Of a DNA stretch of 64,000 nt, positions 1-7,957 are shown piece by piece (positions within the stretch are counted from its first letter, which is position 1; every line of letters begins with the position of its first letter). The notes beneath the pieces are model-generated. The model worked only from the letters and a program-made list of their open reading frames with translations. It did not search any database and was not told where the DNA came from. Source of the stretch: Flavobacterium azooxidireducens (GTDB taxonomy: Bacteria > Bacteroidota > Bacteroidia > Flavobacteriales > Flavobacteriaceae). The stretch spans positions 2,232,001-2,296,000 of the forward strand of contig NZ_CP096205.1 of assembly GCF_023195775.1 (NCBI RefSeq), read 5' to 3'. A program made the position numbers and the translations under genes.

Positions 1-2148
1 CAAGGAACAGTAGATTTGTCTGCAACGGCAAGTGCAGGCACAATTAAATGGTATATTGCAGAAACAGGAGGCGAATTATTAGCAACCGGTGAAACATTCA
101 CAACACCAGTTTTAACTGAAACTACTTCTTTTTGGGTAGAAAGTGCAACAGGTTCAACTGAATCTGCTGGAAAACCGGCTCCACCGGCATCAGCTACAGG
201 ATCTTCTATAGCAAATTGGGGAATTGTTTTCAATGCAACAGATTCAGTTGACTTACAGTCAGTTTCAGTTTATTCAACTACAACCGGTACAATCGACATT
301 AAAGTAACGGATTCAAATTTAGTAGAATTATACTCAACAGGAAATATTAATATTGCTGCTGGAGGTACAACAACTCCAAATATAGTACCTCTTAGTTTTA
401 CAGTACCTGCTGGAACAGGGTATAGAATTTTAGTTAAAGCATTCTCTGGTGTTAATTTAATTAGAGATTCATCAACCTTAGCATTCCCTTATGTAGGATC
501 TGATGGTGTTGTTAGTGTTACCTCTTCAGAATGGGGCGGAACTACTACCGGAACGTATTACTACTTTTATGATGTAAAATATTCTACAGGTTGTGCTTCT
601 GAAAGAACAGAAGTTATTGCAACAGTTACAGCCGCTCCTGATTTTTCATTAAGTTCAGACAATTTAGCAATTTGTCCGGGAGAAACTTCTGAAGCTTTAA
701 TCATCGAAATAGGAGATGAAGACTATGATACATATGTTTGGTCCCCATCTACAAATGTAACTGGTGATGCTGAAAACGGATGGGTATTTAATCCTTCTGA
801 AACAACAATCTATACATTAACTGCTTCTCAATCTGCAGGAGCATTGTGTGAAACAACTACAGAATTAACAGTAACTGTTAATCCGGAACCGGTTATTACT
901 GTTAGTGATGATACCAGTATTTGTGCAGGAGAATCATCAACATTATCTGCAACTTTATTAGAAACGGTTGTTTTGGGAACAGATACAACATTAACTTCTG
1001 CAACAACTCAACCAACAGCATTTTGTAATCGTTGGGATCAATATTGGAATCAAACCATTTACACTGCTGCAGAGCTTCAAGCAGCTGGGTTTTCAGCCGG
1101 ATCAATTAATGCAATAACCTATGAAATTACAACAATTGGTTCAGGAACAAATGTTACAAACTTTTCAATAAGAATTGGAACCACAACCGAAACAACTGTG
1201 TCATCTTTTGCAACTTCAGGTTTTACAACTGTTTATGGTCCTGCAACGTATGAACATGCGATTGGCTTAAACACCATCACGTTTGATACACCTTATGTTT
1301 GGGACGGAGTTTCAAACATAATTATCGATGTTAGACAAGATGGAGCTGACTCAACAAATAACGCAATTACCTATTACACCGCTACAGCACAACCAATGAC
1401 AATTTCGGCAATAACATCTACAGATTCTGCAGTAACAACATTGCAAGATTTAGTAGCTACTGCATCTGTAACACCATCCACTTCATTACAAAGATTAAAC
1501 GTTGTTTTTGATGTTACAGGAGATGCTTCTGCCATAGAATGGTTATGGACACCGGGTAACTTAGCAACAAGTTCAATCGATGTTACACCAACTCAAACAA
1601 CAACTTATACCGTTAGAGCAACCAATACAACAACCGGATGTTTTACAGAAGAAATAGTTGAAGTTACAGTTAACACAGTAGCAGCTCCAACCGGAAATGC
1701 ATTTCAAACACTTTCAGAAGGTCAAACCCTTGCTGATTTAGTTGTAAATGGTGAAAACTTAATCTGGTATTCAGACGATAATCTACAAGAACAAATCCCA
1801 TCAACCACAGTTGCAGAAGATAATACAACGTATTTTGTAACGCAAACCGTGGGCGAATGTACTAGCGAAGCTCTTGCAATTACTGTAGAAGTAACGTTAA
1901 GCACAGGCGATTTCAACCTAGTTTCCTTAAAAGCATATCCAAACCCAACAAGCGATTTCGTAACTGTTTCATACAACAACGACATCACAAATGTTGCCTT
2001 AATCAATATGTTAGGTCAAACGCTTATGACAAAAAATGTGAATGCAAACACAACCCAAATTGATATGACATCGCTTCCAACCGGAAATTACTTCGTAAAA
2101 GTAACCGTTGAAGGAGCTGTAAAAACAATCAAAATTGTGAAAAACTAA
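1..2148 (+). CDS. T9SS-exported multidomain surface protein, 3' part only
   Basis: The frame is open from the first base of the window, so the start, signal peptide and N-terminus lie upstream; 715 residues are visible. The visible part is Thr/Ser/Gly-rich beta-sandwich sequence. It includes at least two PKD/Ig-like segments marked by patterns such as ICPGE and SICAGESSTLSA, which are common in Bacteroidetes adhesins. The last 70 or so residues form a type A T9SS sorting domain: AYPNPTSDFVTVSY, then a GQTL turn, LPTGNYFVKV and a basic KIVKN end. Family knowledge says such proteins cross the outer membrane by the type IX system and are cleaved and attached at the surface. The TTG at base 16 is only an internal Leu codon. 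A strong terminator follows 22 bases after the stop. Ligand or enzymatic activity cannot be told from this fragment. Confidence 0.9.
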   Translation, partial: QGTVDLSATASAGTIKWYIAETGGELLATGETFTTPVLTETTSFWVESATGSTESAGKPAPPASATGSSIANWGIVFNATDSVDLQSVSVYSTTTGTIDIKVTDSNLVELYSTGNINIAAGGTTTPNIVPLSFTVPAGTGYRILVKAFSGVNLIRDSSTLAFPYVGSDGVVSVTSSEWGGTTTGTYYYFYDVKYSTGCASERTEVIATVTAAPDFSLSSDNLAICPGETSEALIIEIGDEDYDTYVWSPSTNVTGDAENGWVFNPSETTIYTLTASQSAGALCETTTELTVTVNPEPVITVSDDTSICAGESSTLSATLLETVVLGTDTTLTSATTQPTAFCNRWDQYWNQTIYTAAELQAAGFSAGSINAITYEITTIGSGTNVTNFSIRIGTTTETTVSSFATSGFTTVYGPATYEHAIGLNTITFDTPYVWDGVSNIIIDVRQDGADSTNNAITYYTATAQPMTISAITSTDSAVTTLQDLVATASVTPSTSLQRLNVVFDVTGDASAIEWLWTPGNLATSSIDVTPTQTTTYTVRATNTTTGCFTEEIVEVTVNTVAAPTGNAFQTLSEGQTLADLVVNGENLIWYSDDNLQEQIPSTTVAEDNTTYFVTQTVGECTSEALAITVEVTLSTGDFNLVSLKAYPNPTSDFVTVSYNNDITNVALINMLGQTLMTKNVNANTTQIDMTSLPTGNYFVKVTVEGAVKTIKIVKN

Positions 2149-2170
2149 TTCCACATTTCAATGCATACAA

Positions 2171-2195
2171 AAGCCACCGCGAGGTGGCTTTTTTT
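2171..2195 (+). terminator. Rho-independent terminator after the T9SS protein gene
   Basis: An 8-bp perfect stem, AAGCCACC/GGTGGCTT (2171-2178 with 2183-2190), is closed by a GCGA tetraloop of the GNRA type and runs into seven T residues. It sits 22 bases after the stop codon of the preceding gene. Confidence 0.93.
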
Positions 2196-2223
2196 ATACA
2201 ATAAACCGAAACTAATTTTAATT

Positions 2224-2382
2224 TGGGCGTTACCCTCCGCAAGCTACGGGTCAGGCTTTTCGTTACAAGTCCTCGCAAAAAATGCCATTTTCTTTAACCC
2301 AAAAAGAGCTTCCTCTGGTCGCTTTTTTGGCTTAAGAAAATTGGCATTTTTTTGCTCCGGGCTTTCCACTTCAATCCTTAAC
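2224..2382. repeat. Modular intergenic element, copy 1 (variable palindromic centre)
   Basis: This is the main content of the 405-base gene-free stretch 2149-2553. It opens with a GGGCGTTACCC...GGGTCAGGCTTTTCGTTACAA segment and closes with GGGCTTTCCACTTCAATCC. The two ends enclose an imperfect inverted repeat of about 28 bp (2277-2309 against 2321-2353, around AAAAATGCCA / TGGCATTTTT). Related elements lie at 29421-29565 and 47166-47276, with the same type of ends and a different centre. A 78-codon open frame across it looks accidental. From memory such elements are scattered through Flavobacterium genomes; function unknown. Confidence 0.75.
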
Positions 2383-2470
2383 GCGAAGAAGTGCTAAGAG
2401 GGGAATAGTTTTGAGAAGTATGTTAGTTATCCTCAAATTGCTATTCAAATTGTTTAATCAAAACATTATT

Positions 2471-2498
2471 AAAAAAACCGAAGCACTAACTTCGGTTT
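2471..2498 (-). terminator. Rho-independent terminator of the M3 peptidase gene
   Basis: On the minus strand AAACCGAAG / CTTCGGTTT form a 9-bp perfect stem (2490-2498 with 2475-2483) with a 6-base loop, followed by a run of T (the A run at 2471-2477 on the plus strand). It lies 56 bases past the M3 stop codon. Confidence 0.85.
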
Positions 2499-2502
2499 CT
2501 AA

Positions 2503-2557
2503 AATCTAACAATCTAACAATCTAACAATCTAATAATCTAACAATCTGAAAATCTAG
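2503..2557. repeat. Octamer tandem repeat (AATCTAAC)n overlapping the end of the M3 gene
   Basis: Seven consecutive 8-base units: three perfect AATCTAAC, then AATCTAAT, AATCTAAC, AATCTGAA and a truncated AATCTAGA. The last unit contains the CTA (2554-2556) that is the TAG stop codon of the M3 peptidase on the minus strand, so the array runs into the coding sequence. The same octamer occurs four times between hpt and adk (9710-9741). Confidence 0.85.
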
Positions 2558-4572
2558 ACCAACCCCGCTCTCTTCAACAACGCCTCAACTTTCGGTTCCT
2601 GACCTCTAAATTTTTTATACAATTCCATAGGTAATTCCGTTCCACCTTTTGAGAGAACGTTATCTTTAAATTTGGTCGCCACTTCTGGATTAAAAATTCC
2701 TTTTTCCTGAAAATAAGCAAACGCATCGGCATCCAAAACTTCCGCCCATTTATAACTGTAATAACCCGACGAATAGCCACCTTGAAAAATATGCGAAAAA
2801 GACGTACTCATACAATTTTCTTCCACATCAGGATACAAAGAAGTCCCTTCAAAAGCAGCTTTTTCAAATGCTTTTACATCATCAATCGTTTGTACTTTGG
2901 CGTGATAGGCAATGTCCAACAACCCAAAACTCAACTGACGCATCGTCGCCATTCCTTCCAAGAAACTCGCACTTTCCTTGATTTTTTCCACATACTGTTG
3001 CGGAATCACTTCGCCGGTTAAATAATGCTTTGCAAACAAAGCCAACGCTTCGGGTTCGTAGCACCAGTTTTCCATCACTTGACTTGGCAATTCCACAAAA
3101 TCCCAATAGACTGATGTTCCTGACAAACTCGGATACGTAGTATTTGCCAACATACCGTGCAACGCGTGACCGAATTCGTGAAACAAAGTCGTCACTTCGT
3201 TAAACGTTAGGAGGGAAGGTTTCGTTTCTGACGGTGGCGTAAAATTGCACACAATCGAAACGTGTGGTCTTTCGTTCACACCATTTCTACTATATTGCGG
3301 TTTAAAAGATGTCATCCAAGCACCATTTCGTTTTCCTTTTCTTGGAAAAAAATCAGCGTAAAAAATCGCAACTAATTCTCCTTCGAAGTCTAAAACTTCA
3401 AAAGTCTGCACATCATTATGGTATTTATCAATGTCAAAAACTTCTTTAAATGTAATTCCGAACAATTTCTCAGCAATCGTAAAAGCTCCATTCAACACAT
3501 TTTCCAATTTGAAATAGGGTTTCAACAATTCATCATCCAAACTAAATAATTTTTGCTTCAGTTTTTCCGAATAAAAAGGGCCGTCCCATTTTTCTAACTG
3601 ATCGATTCCATCAATTTCCTTCGCAAAAGCTGTCAATTCAGCAAATTCTTTTTGAGCAGCGGGTTTTGCTTTTTCCAACAAATCGTTCAGAAACGATTTC
3701 ACTTTTTCCGGATTTTGAGCCATTCGTTCTTCCAAAACAAAATGCGAATGCGATTCATAACCCAATAAATTCGCTCTTTTATGACGCAATTCTACAATGC
3801 GTTTGACATTCTCTTTATTGTCAAATTCATTATTTTGAAAAGCTTTTTTTCCGGCTGCTATAGCGATTTCTTTTCGTAATTCACGGTTTTCAACATAAGT
3901 CACAAATGGCAAATAACTTGGGAAATCCAGCGTAAAAACCCAACCATCCAATCCTTTCGATTTGGCTAAACTTGCCGCCATTTCTTTGGTTCCATCAGGC
4001 AAACCTTTTAAATCAGCTTCGTTGGTAATGTGTAATTGATAATTGTTAGTTTCGGCTAAAACATTTTCGCCATACGTCAATTTTAATTTGGCTAATTCAG
4101 TGTCAATTTCTCGTAATTTCAATTTATCTTCTTCCGAAAGTAACGCTCCATTTCGAGAAAAACCTTTGAATTTTTTATCTAATAAAGTTGCTTGTTCGGT
4201 CGTTAAAGTCAATTTATCTTTTTGGTCATAAACGGCTTTCACACGTTTAAATAACTTTTCATTCAACGAAATATCATTGCTGAAAGCGGTCAACAAAGGC
4301 GAAACCTCTTGAGCGATTTTCTGCATTTCATCACACGTTTCAGCCGAATTTAAATTAAAAAATAGTGACGATAATCGATCCAACGCTTCACCTGAAAAAT
4401 CTAATCTTTCAATCGTATTTTCAAAAGTAGGAGCTTCAGTATTATTGACGATTTCATCAACTTCTGCCTTTGCTTTTGCAATCGTTTCTTCAAAAGCCGG
4501 TTTATAATTTTCTAATTTTATTTGCGAAAAAGGTGCTGTGTTGTGTTTGGTTTGAAATACTTCGGTTAACAT
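2554..4572 (-). CDS. M3 family metallopeptidase (oligopeptidase A / peptidyl-dipeptidase Dcp type)
   Basis: The 672-residue protein is full length for the thimet oligopeptidase/Dcp family. The zinc site is visible: HEFGH at residues 465-469 and the third ligand Glu in DFVELPSQ near residue 494. A long helical N-terminal region and a C-terminal segment (YSYKWAEVLDADAFAYF) typical of bacterial M3 enzymes are also present. There is no signal peptide, so it is presumably cytoplasmic and trims oligopeptides left by other proteases. The substrate mode (dipeptidyl carboxypeptidase or endo-oligopeptidase) cannot be decided by eye. The start ATG at 4570-4572 begins MLTEVFQTKHNTAPF, the usual N-terminus of the family. 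The gene stands alone, divergent from the hypothetical gene at 4705; its stop codon lies in an octamer repeat. Confidence 0.93.
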   Translation of the reverse strand: MLTEVFQTKHNTAPFSQIKLENYKPAFEETIAKAKAEVDEIVNNTEAPTFENTIERLDFSGEALDRLSSLFFNLNSAETCDEMQKIAQEVSPLLTAFSNDISLNEKLFKRVKAVYDQKDKLTLTTEQATLLDKKFKGFSRNGALLSEEDKLKLREIDTELAKLKLTYGENVLAETNNYQLHITNEADLKGLPDGTKEMAASLAKSKGLDGWVFTLDFPSYLPFVTYVENRELRKEIAIAAGKKAFQNNEFDNKENVKRIVELRHKRANLLGYESHSHFVLEERMAQNPEKVKSFLNDLLEKAKPAAQKEFAELTAFAKEIDGIDQLEKWDGPFYSEKLKQKLFSLDDELLKPYFKLENVLNGAFTIAEKLFGITFKEVFDIDKYHNDVQTFEVLDFEGELVAIFYADFFPRKGKRNGAWMTSFKPQYSRNGVNERPHVSIVCNFTPPSETKPSLLTFNEVTTLFHEFGHALHGMLANTTYPSLSGTSVYWDFVELPSQVMENWCYEPEALALFAKHYLTGEVIPQQYVEKIKESASFLEGMATMRQLSFGLLDIAYHAKVQTIDDVKAFEKAAFEGTSLYPDVEENCMSTSFSHIFQGGYSSGYYSYKWAEVLDADAFAYFQEKGIFNPEVATKFKDNVLSKGGTELPMELYKKFRGQEPKVEALLKRAGLV

Positions 4573-4704
4573 AAATTCAATTTTTTATTTTTCAAAAGTA
4601 CGGATTTCGATACGTTTTATCAATCGAAGAATTAGGGTTTATTTTAGAATAATTATCTTTCCTCATTAAATTTCACTACCTTTTCAATTAATTGAATTTA
4701 AAAA

Positions 4705-5382
4705 ATGAAATACAACGTCACGATTAATAGCATTTTGAATGTAAATGAAATTCCGGAATACTGGAACGAACAAGATTATTTAAAATTATTGGAATTATTT
4801 AATTTTCCAGACCCTGAAACGATTGCAAAAGAAAACCTTTTGGAATATCTGAAAATGGCCATCACCGATGAAGAACCAACCGATGCTGCTGTTATTCTAT
4901 TGACTTATAAATTAAGCGAGGAATTAAACGAAGGTCAGATTTCACAAATTTCAAACGATATGCTTTTGGATAAAGTTTGCGAAGAATATCCTGAAATTGA
5001 TTTGCACGAACCTTTATTTCACATCAACCAATTATTGTATCTAGCTTACAACGGAAAATTTCCGAATGCAACCGCTACAATTTTAAACTGTGAGATTATC
5101 GCTGATAATGAAGATGATAAAAGCGAATTAGGAAAAGAACAAATCCTGAAAATTCTAGCTCAAGGCTTAGGTGAAAGTGCTTTATTGAAACGGTTATTTC
5201 CCGAACAACTTTCAGGAAGCAAACCATTTCCGGAAGCAAATGATATTGTGTGGGAATTGGAATCTTTAGGTTCAAACCAATACAAATTAATCACTTCAGA
5301 ATATTGGCTTTCTAAATCTGACTTTGATAAAGGAGAATACCAGGCGGATATCGTTTTTGAAGAAGAAATGGATGAAGAATAA
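4705..5382 (+). CDS. Conserved-looking hypothetical acidic cytoplasmic protein
   Basis: A 225-residue protein that I cannot assign to a named family. It has no signal peptide and no membrane segment. It is strongly acidic, with a C-terminal tail FEEEMDEE. The N-terminal 150 residues look helical and the last 50 (NDIVWELESLGSNQYKLITSEYWLS) look like beta-strand. The start is ATG after an A-rich stretch, and the codon use is ordinary for the window. It lies between the divergent M3 peptidase and the convergent purE, so it is probably a single-gene unit. Function unknown; confidence refers to its being a real gene. Confidence 0.75.
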   Translation: MKYNVTINSILNVNEIPEYWNEQDYLKLLELFNFPDPETIAKENLLEYLKMAITDEEPTDAAVILLTYKLSEELNEGQISQISNDMLLDKVCEEYPEIDLHEPLFHINQLLYLAYNGKFPNATATILNCEIIADNEDDKSELGKEQILKILAQGLGESALLKRLFPEQLSGSKPFPEANDIVWELESLGSNQYKLITSEYWLSKSDFDKGEYQADIVFEEEMDEE

Positions 5383-5403
5383 ATAATTTATTGAAATCTG
5401 TAC

Positions 5404-5423
5404 GGACAAGTCGCGACTTGTCC
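5404..5423. repeat. 20-bp perfect palindrome, copy 1, at the 3' end of purE
   Basis: GGACAAGTCGCGACTTGTCC is a perfect self-complementary sequence. With flanks GTA...TAC the symmetry extends to 28 bases with one mismatch. It directly abuts the purE stop region and lies between convergent purE and the hypothetical gene. An identical copy lies at 7191-7210, on the other side of purK. This has the look of a REP-type element. Confidence 0.85.
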
Positions 5424-5909
5424 CTACTTTTTCAATCCTTCCGAAGCTTTCAGAACCGCTTCTTTCAAACTTTCTTTATAAAAAATAATTTTATCCAACA
5501 CACATTTATCGTAACTTCCGATAATTTGTGCGGCTAAAATTCCGGCATTTTTGGCTCCGTTCAACGCAACTGTCGCTACCGGAACACCGCTCGGCATTTG
5601 TAAAATCGACAAAACCGAATCCCAACCATCAATAGAATTACTTGATTTCACGGGAACGCCAATCACTGGCAATGGCGACATCGAAGCAACCATTCCCGGC
5701 AAATGTGCTGCACCACCGGCTCCGGCAATAATTACCGAAATGCCACGCGTGTGAGCATTTTTACTAAAATCAAACAATTTTTCCGGTGTTCGGTGTGCCG
5801 AAACAATATCTACTTCAGTTTCGATATCAAATCCTTTTAAGATGTCGATGGCTTCCTGCATAACCGGCATATCGGATATACTTCCCATTATTATGGCTAC
5901 TTTGCTCAT
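5424..5909 (-). CDS. purE: N5-carboxyaminoimidazole ribonucleotide mutase PurE (class I)
   Basis: This 161-residue enzyme moves the carboxyl group of N5-CAIR to C4 to give CAIR, a step of purine synthesis. Class I hallmarks are present: the phosphate loop GSISDMPVM at the N-terminus, SAHRTPE near residue 40, and the active-site AGAGGAAHLPGMVA segment. The start is ATG at 5907-5909 (MSKVAIIMGS); a TTG five codons upstream is less likely. It follows purK on the same strand, and the two form the bacterial PurK/PurE pair that converts AIR to CAIR through N5-CAIR. The 90 bases between them hold tandem repeats, so co-transcription is likely but unproved. Confidence 0.95.
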   Translation of the reverse strand: MSKVAIIMGSISDMPVMQEAIDILKGFDIETEVDIVSAHRTPEKLFDFSKNAHTRGISVIIAGAGGAAHLPGMVASMSPLPVIGVPVKSSNSIDGWDSVLSILQMPSGVPVATVALNGAKNAGILAAQIIGSYDKCVLDKIIFYKESLKEAVLKASEGLKK

Positions 5910-5918
5910 TATTTTTTG

Positions 5919-5974
5919 TTTCAAGTTTAATGTTTCAAGTTTAATGTTTCAAGTTTTATGTTTCAAGTTAATTA
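5919..5974. repeat. 14-bp tandem repeat (4 units) between purK and purE
   Basis: Four head-to-tail units of TTTCAAGTTTAATG: two perfect, the third with one change (TTTCAAGTTTTATG), the fourth diverging at its end. They lie 10 bases upstream of the purE start. Just beyond, at 5985-6024, is a second word array built from ACTGCGACTGATT/ACCACTGATTACT that reaches into the 3' end of purK. Confidence 0.85.
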
Positions 5975-5999
5975 GTTTTATGCTGCGAACTGCGACTGA

Positions 6000-7163
6000 T
6001 TACTGCGACTGACCACTGATTACTCTAATACTATTCTTCACTTCCTCTGCAATTCTTCTCGCTACCACCATATCTTCATTCACAATCGTTACGTGACCCA
6101 TTTTTCGGAAAGGTCGAGTTTCTCTTTTTCCATAAATATGAGGAGTTACTCCATCAATAGCCATGATTTTTTCGATGTTTTCATAAATCACTTGACCGGA
6201 GAAGCCTTCTTCACCCACCAAATTTACCATTATTCCGGCAACTTTACTAGCGGTATTTCCCAAAGGTAAATCTAAAATGGCACGTAGATGATTTTCAAAT
6301 TGAGAAGTATAACTGGCTTCAATGCTGTAATGTCCTGAATTGTGTGGTCGTGGAGCTACTTCGTTAACCAAAATTTTATCGTTTTCGGTTTGAAATAGTT
6401 CAACCGCCAATAAACCAACGTGATTAAATGATTCTGAAACTTTTAATGCAATTTCTTGAGCTTTTAGAGCCACTTTTTCGTCAATTCTAGCCGGACAAAT
6501 CACATATTCTACTTGATTGGCTTCAGGGTGAAACTCCATTTCCACCACAGGATAGGTTTTTACTTCACCGGAAACAGAACGAGCCACAATGACCGCTAAT
6601 TCATTTTTAAACGGAACCATATCTTCTGCAATGCATTCTACATCAGGAAGTTTGACTAAATCTAAAGCAGAACGACAAATTTTAACACCGGTTCCGTCGT
6701 AACCAAATTGAGCACATTTCCATACAAAAGGAAATTCCAGTTCATCTTTTTTAATGGATTCCAATAATGATTTTAAACTCACAAATCGTTTGAAATTTGA
6801 AGTTGGAATGTCATTATCCGCATAATGATCCTTTTGTCTTCCTTTATTTTGAATTTGATGTAATGTTTTTGGAGAAGGAAAAATCGGCAAGCCTTCTTCT
6901 TCTAATTTAAGAAGAGCTTCCAAATTTACATTTTCGATTTCGATAGTTAGTAAATCAACCATTTTACCGAAACGATAAACGGTTTCAAAATGCATCAAAC
7001 TTCCTTCAAAGAATTGGTTGCAACCAAATTGTGCAGGAGCTTCCGGGCTTGGATCTAAAACAAAAGTTTGTATGTCAAATTTTCGGGTTTCAGCCAAAAG
7101 CATTTTGCCTAATTGACCTCCTCCCAAAATTCCTAATTTAAAATCGGATGAAAAATAATTCAT
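6000..7163 (-). CDS. purK: 5-(carboxyamino)imidazole ribonucleotide synthase PurK
   Basis: An ATP-grasp enzyme that carboxylates AIR with bicarbonate and ATP to N5-CAIR, the substrate of the adjacent PurE. The N-terminal LGILGGGQLGKMLL loop, the ATP-grasp core (FPFVWKCAQFGYDGTGVKI) and the catalytic tail NEVAPRPHNSGHYSIEA are all visible. The chosen start ATG at 7161-7163 gives 387 residues (MNYFSSDFKLGILGGG). The frame stays open 22 codons further upstream, but that stretch crosses the 7191-7210 palindrome and is non-coding. The C-terminal residues ISGQSQ and the stop are encoded by a short-word repeat (6000-6024), so the natural C-terminus has been replaced or extended by the repeat. Confidence 0.95.
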   Translation of the reverse strand: MNYFSSDFKLGILGGGQLGKMLLAETRKFDIQTFVLDPSPEAPAQFGCNQFFEGSLMHFETVYRFGKMVDLLTIEIENVNLEALLKLEEEGLPIFPSPKTLHQIQNKGRQKDHYADNDIPTSNFKRFVSLKSLLESIKKDELEFPFVWKCAQFGYDGTGVKICRSALDLVKLPDVECIAEDMVPFKNELAVIVARSVSGEVKTYPVVEMEFHPEANQVEYVICPARIDEKVALKAQEIALKVSESFNHVGLLAVELFQTENDKILVNEVAPRPHNSGHYSIEASYTSQFENHLRAILDLPLGNTASKVAGIMVNLVGEEGFSGQVIYENIEKIMAIDGVTPHIYGKRETRPFRKMGHVTIVNEDMVVARRIAEEVKNSIRVISGQSQ

Positions 7164-7190
7164 TGTGTTGTTGTTTGTTATTTCTTGTAG

Positions 7191-7210
7191 GGACAAGTCG
7201 CGACTTGTCC
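7191..7210. repeat. 20-bp perfect palindrome, copy 2, upstream of purK
   Basis: GGACAAGTCGCGACTTGTCC, identical to 5404-5423. It sits 28 bases upstream of the purK start and 12 bases from the end of the PIN gene. The two copies bracket purK-purE exactly. Confidence 0.85.
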
Positions 7211-7221
7211 ATACATAATTT

Positions 7222-7638
7222 TTATTCAATGGTGCTCAAAAAATCATCAGGCGTTAAAACGCTTATTTCTGCAAATTTATAATCTTTTAAATCTCTAGTG
7301 ACAATACAATCCATATTATTTATTGATTGTGCGGAAACAATTTGAATGGCATCTTCAAAATCTTTGTGATTGGATTTTAGGCTTTTTTTGATGATATTTA
7401 TATCTACAGAAATTATCGAAAGAACAGTAGTAACTTCATCCAACGATTTTCTAATGTTTTCTTCAGTTGTAAATTTTTTTAATAAATAATGCAACGTAGA
7501 AATAGTGTTTGATGAAGTAAAAAGAACAACTTTTTTTCTTAATCCAAGTTTGTAAATTTCAGAGGATGATTTGTAAAAAGGTTGTCGATTAGCTAAAATA
7601 TCCATCAAAACATTGGTGTCGAGAAAAATATTTTTCAT
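7222..7638 (-). CDS. PIN-domain ribonuclease toxin (VapC-like)
   Basis: The 138-residue PIN-domain protein has the acidic metal site visible: Asp in FLDTNVLMD at the N-terminus, the middle acidic residues in KDFEDAIQ near residue 93, and the late Asp in CIVTRDLKDY near residue 110. PIN toxins cut RNA, often tRNA or mRNA, unless bound by their antitoxin. Its ATG overlaps the stop of the upstream antitoxin gene by four bases (ATGA), the usual coupling in type II toxin-antitoxin pairs. The frame is intact and all acidic residues are kept, so it is probably active. The specific RNA target cannot be inferred. Confidence 0.87.
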   Translation of the reverse strand: MKNIFLDTNVLMDILANRQPFYKSSSEIYKLGLRKKVVLFTSSNTISTLHYLLKKFTTEENIRKSLDEVTTVLSIISVDINIIKKSLKSNHKDFEDAIQIVSAQSINNMDCIVTRDLKDYKFAEISVLTPDDFLSTIE

Positions 7639-7895
7639 AAACCATATTTTTCTTTATGGTATTCTTCTTTGGCTTTTTCAATGTCAAAATCATCTGGCAA
7701 AGTAACAATTCCAGTAATTCTTTTTAATCGTTCGTCAATATCATTACTGTCATCAGTATTTTTTTCTGCTTTTGAAACCAAATTTTTAAAATAATTCTCC
7801 ACCATTTCAGATAAGCTTCTTCCTGTGCCTTTGGCATAGATTTTAGCTTTCTCAATGATTTCTTTGTTTAGTGATAATGTGAGCTTGGTATTCAT
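7635..7895 (-). CDS. Type II antitoxin, DUF6364-like, partner of the PIN toxin
   Basis: A small protein of 86 residues beginning MNTKLTLSLNKEIIEKAKIY, followed by the helix GRSLSEMVENYF. This beta-strand plus two-helix pattern is that of ribbon-helix-helix antitoxins; I recall the group as DUF6364. The charged C-terminal half (FDIEKAKEEYHKEKYGL) would wrap the toxin. The ATG at 7893-7895 is preferred over a frame extending 15 codons upstream, because the promoter and operator lie just before it. The toxin gene overlaps its end by four bases. The pair is probably autoregulated through the palindrome at 7899-7911. Confidence 0.82.
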   Translation of the reverse strand: MNTKLTLSLNKEIIEKAKIYAKGTGRSLSEMVENYFKNLVSKAEKNTDDSNDIDERLKRITGIVTLPDDFDIEKAKEEYHKEKYGL

Positions 7896-7898
7896 ACG

Positions 7899-7940
7899 TG
7901 TAATTTTTACAAATGTACGTAAAATTATTATTTCGAACAA
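7899..7940 (-). promoter_or_regulatory. Promoter and palindromic operator of the PIN toxin-antitoxin pair
   Basis: On the minus strand TTG (7938-7940), 20 bases, then TACATTTG (7910-7917) match the Bacteroidetes -33/-7 form. A palindrome TGTAA-TTT-TTACA (7899-7911) overlaps the end of the -7 box and lies three bases upstream of the antitoxin ATG. It is a likely site for autorepression by the ribbon-helix-helix antitoxin. Confidence 0.72.
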
Positions 7941-7957
7941 TTTTTACACTTTCAAAA

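Noticed and set aside
2161..2397. 78-codon open frame after the first T9SS gene
   Set aside because: It lies over the terminator and the modular repeat element; the translation is basic and low in information, and equivalent frames exist in the other copies.
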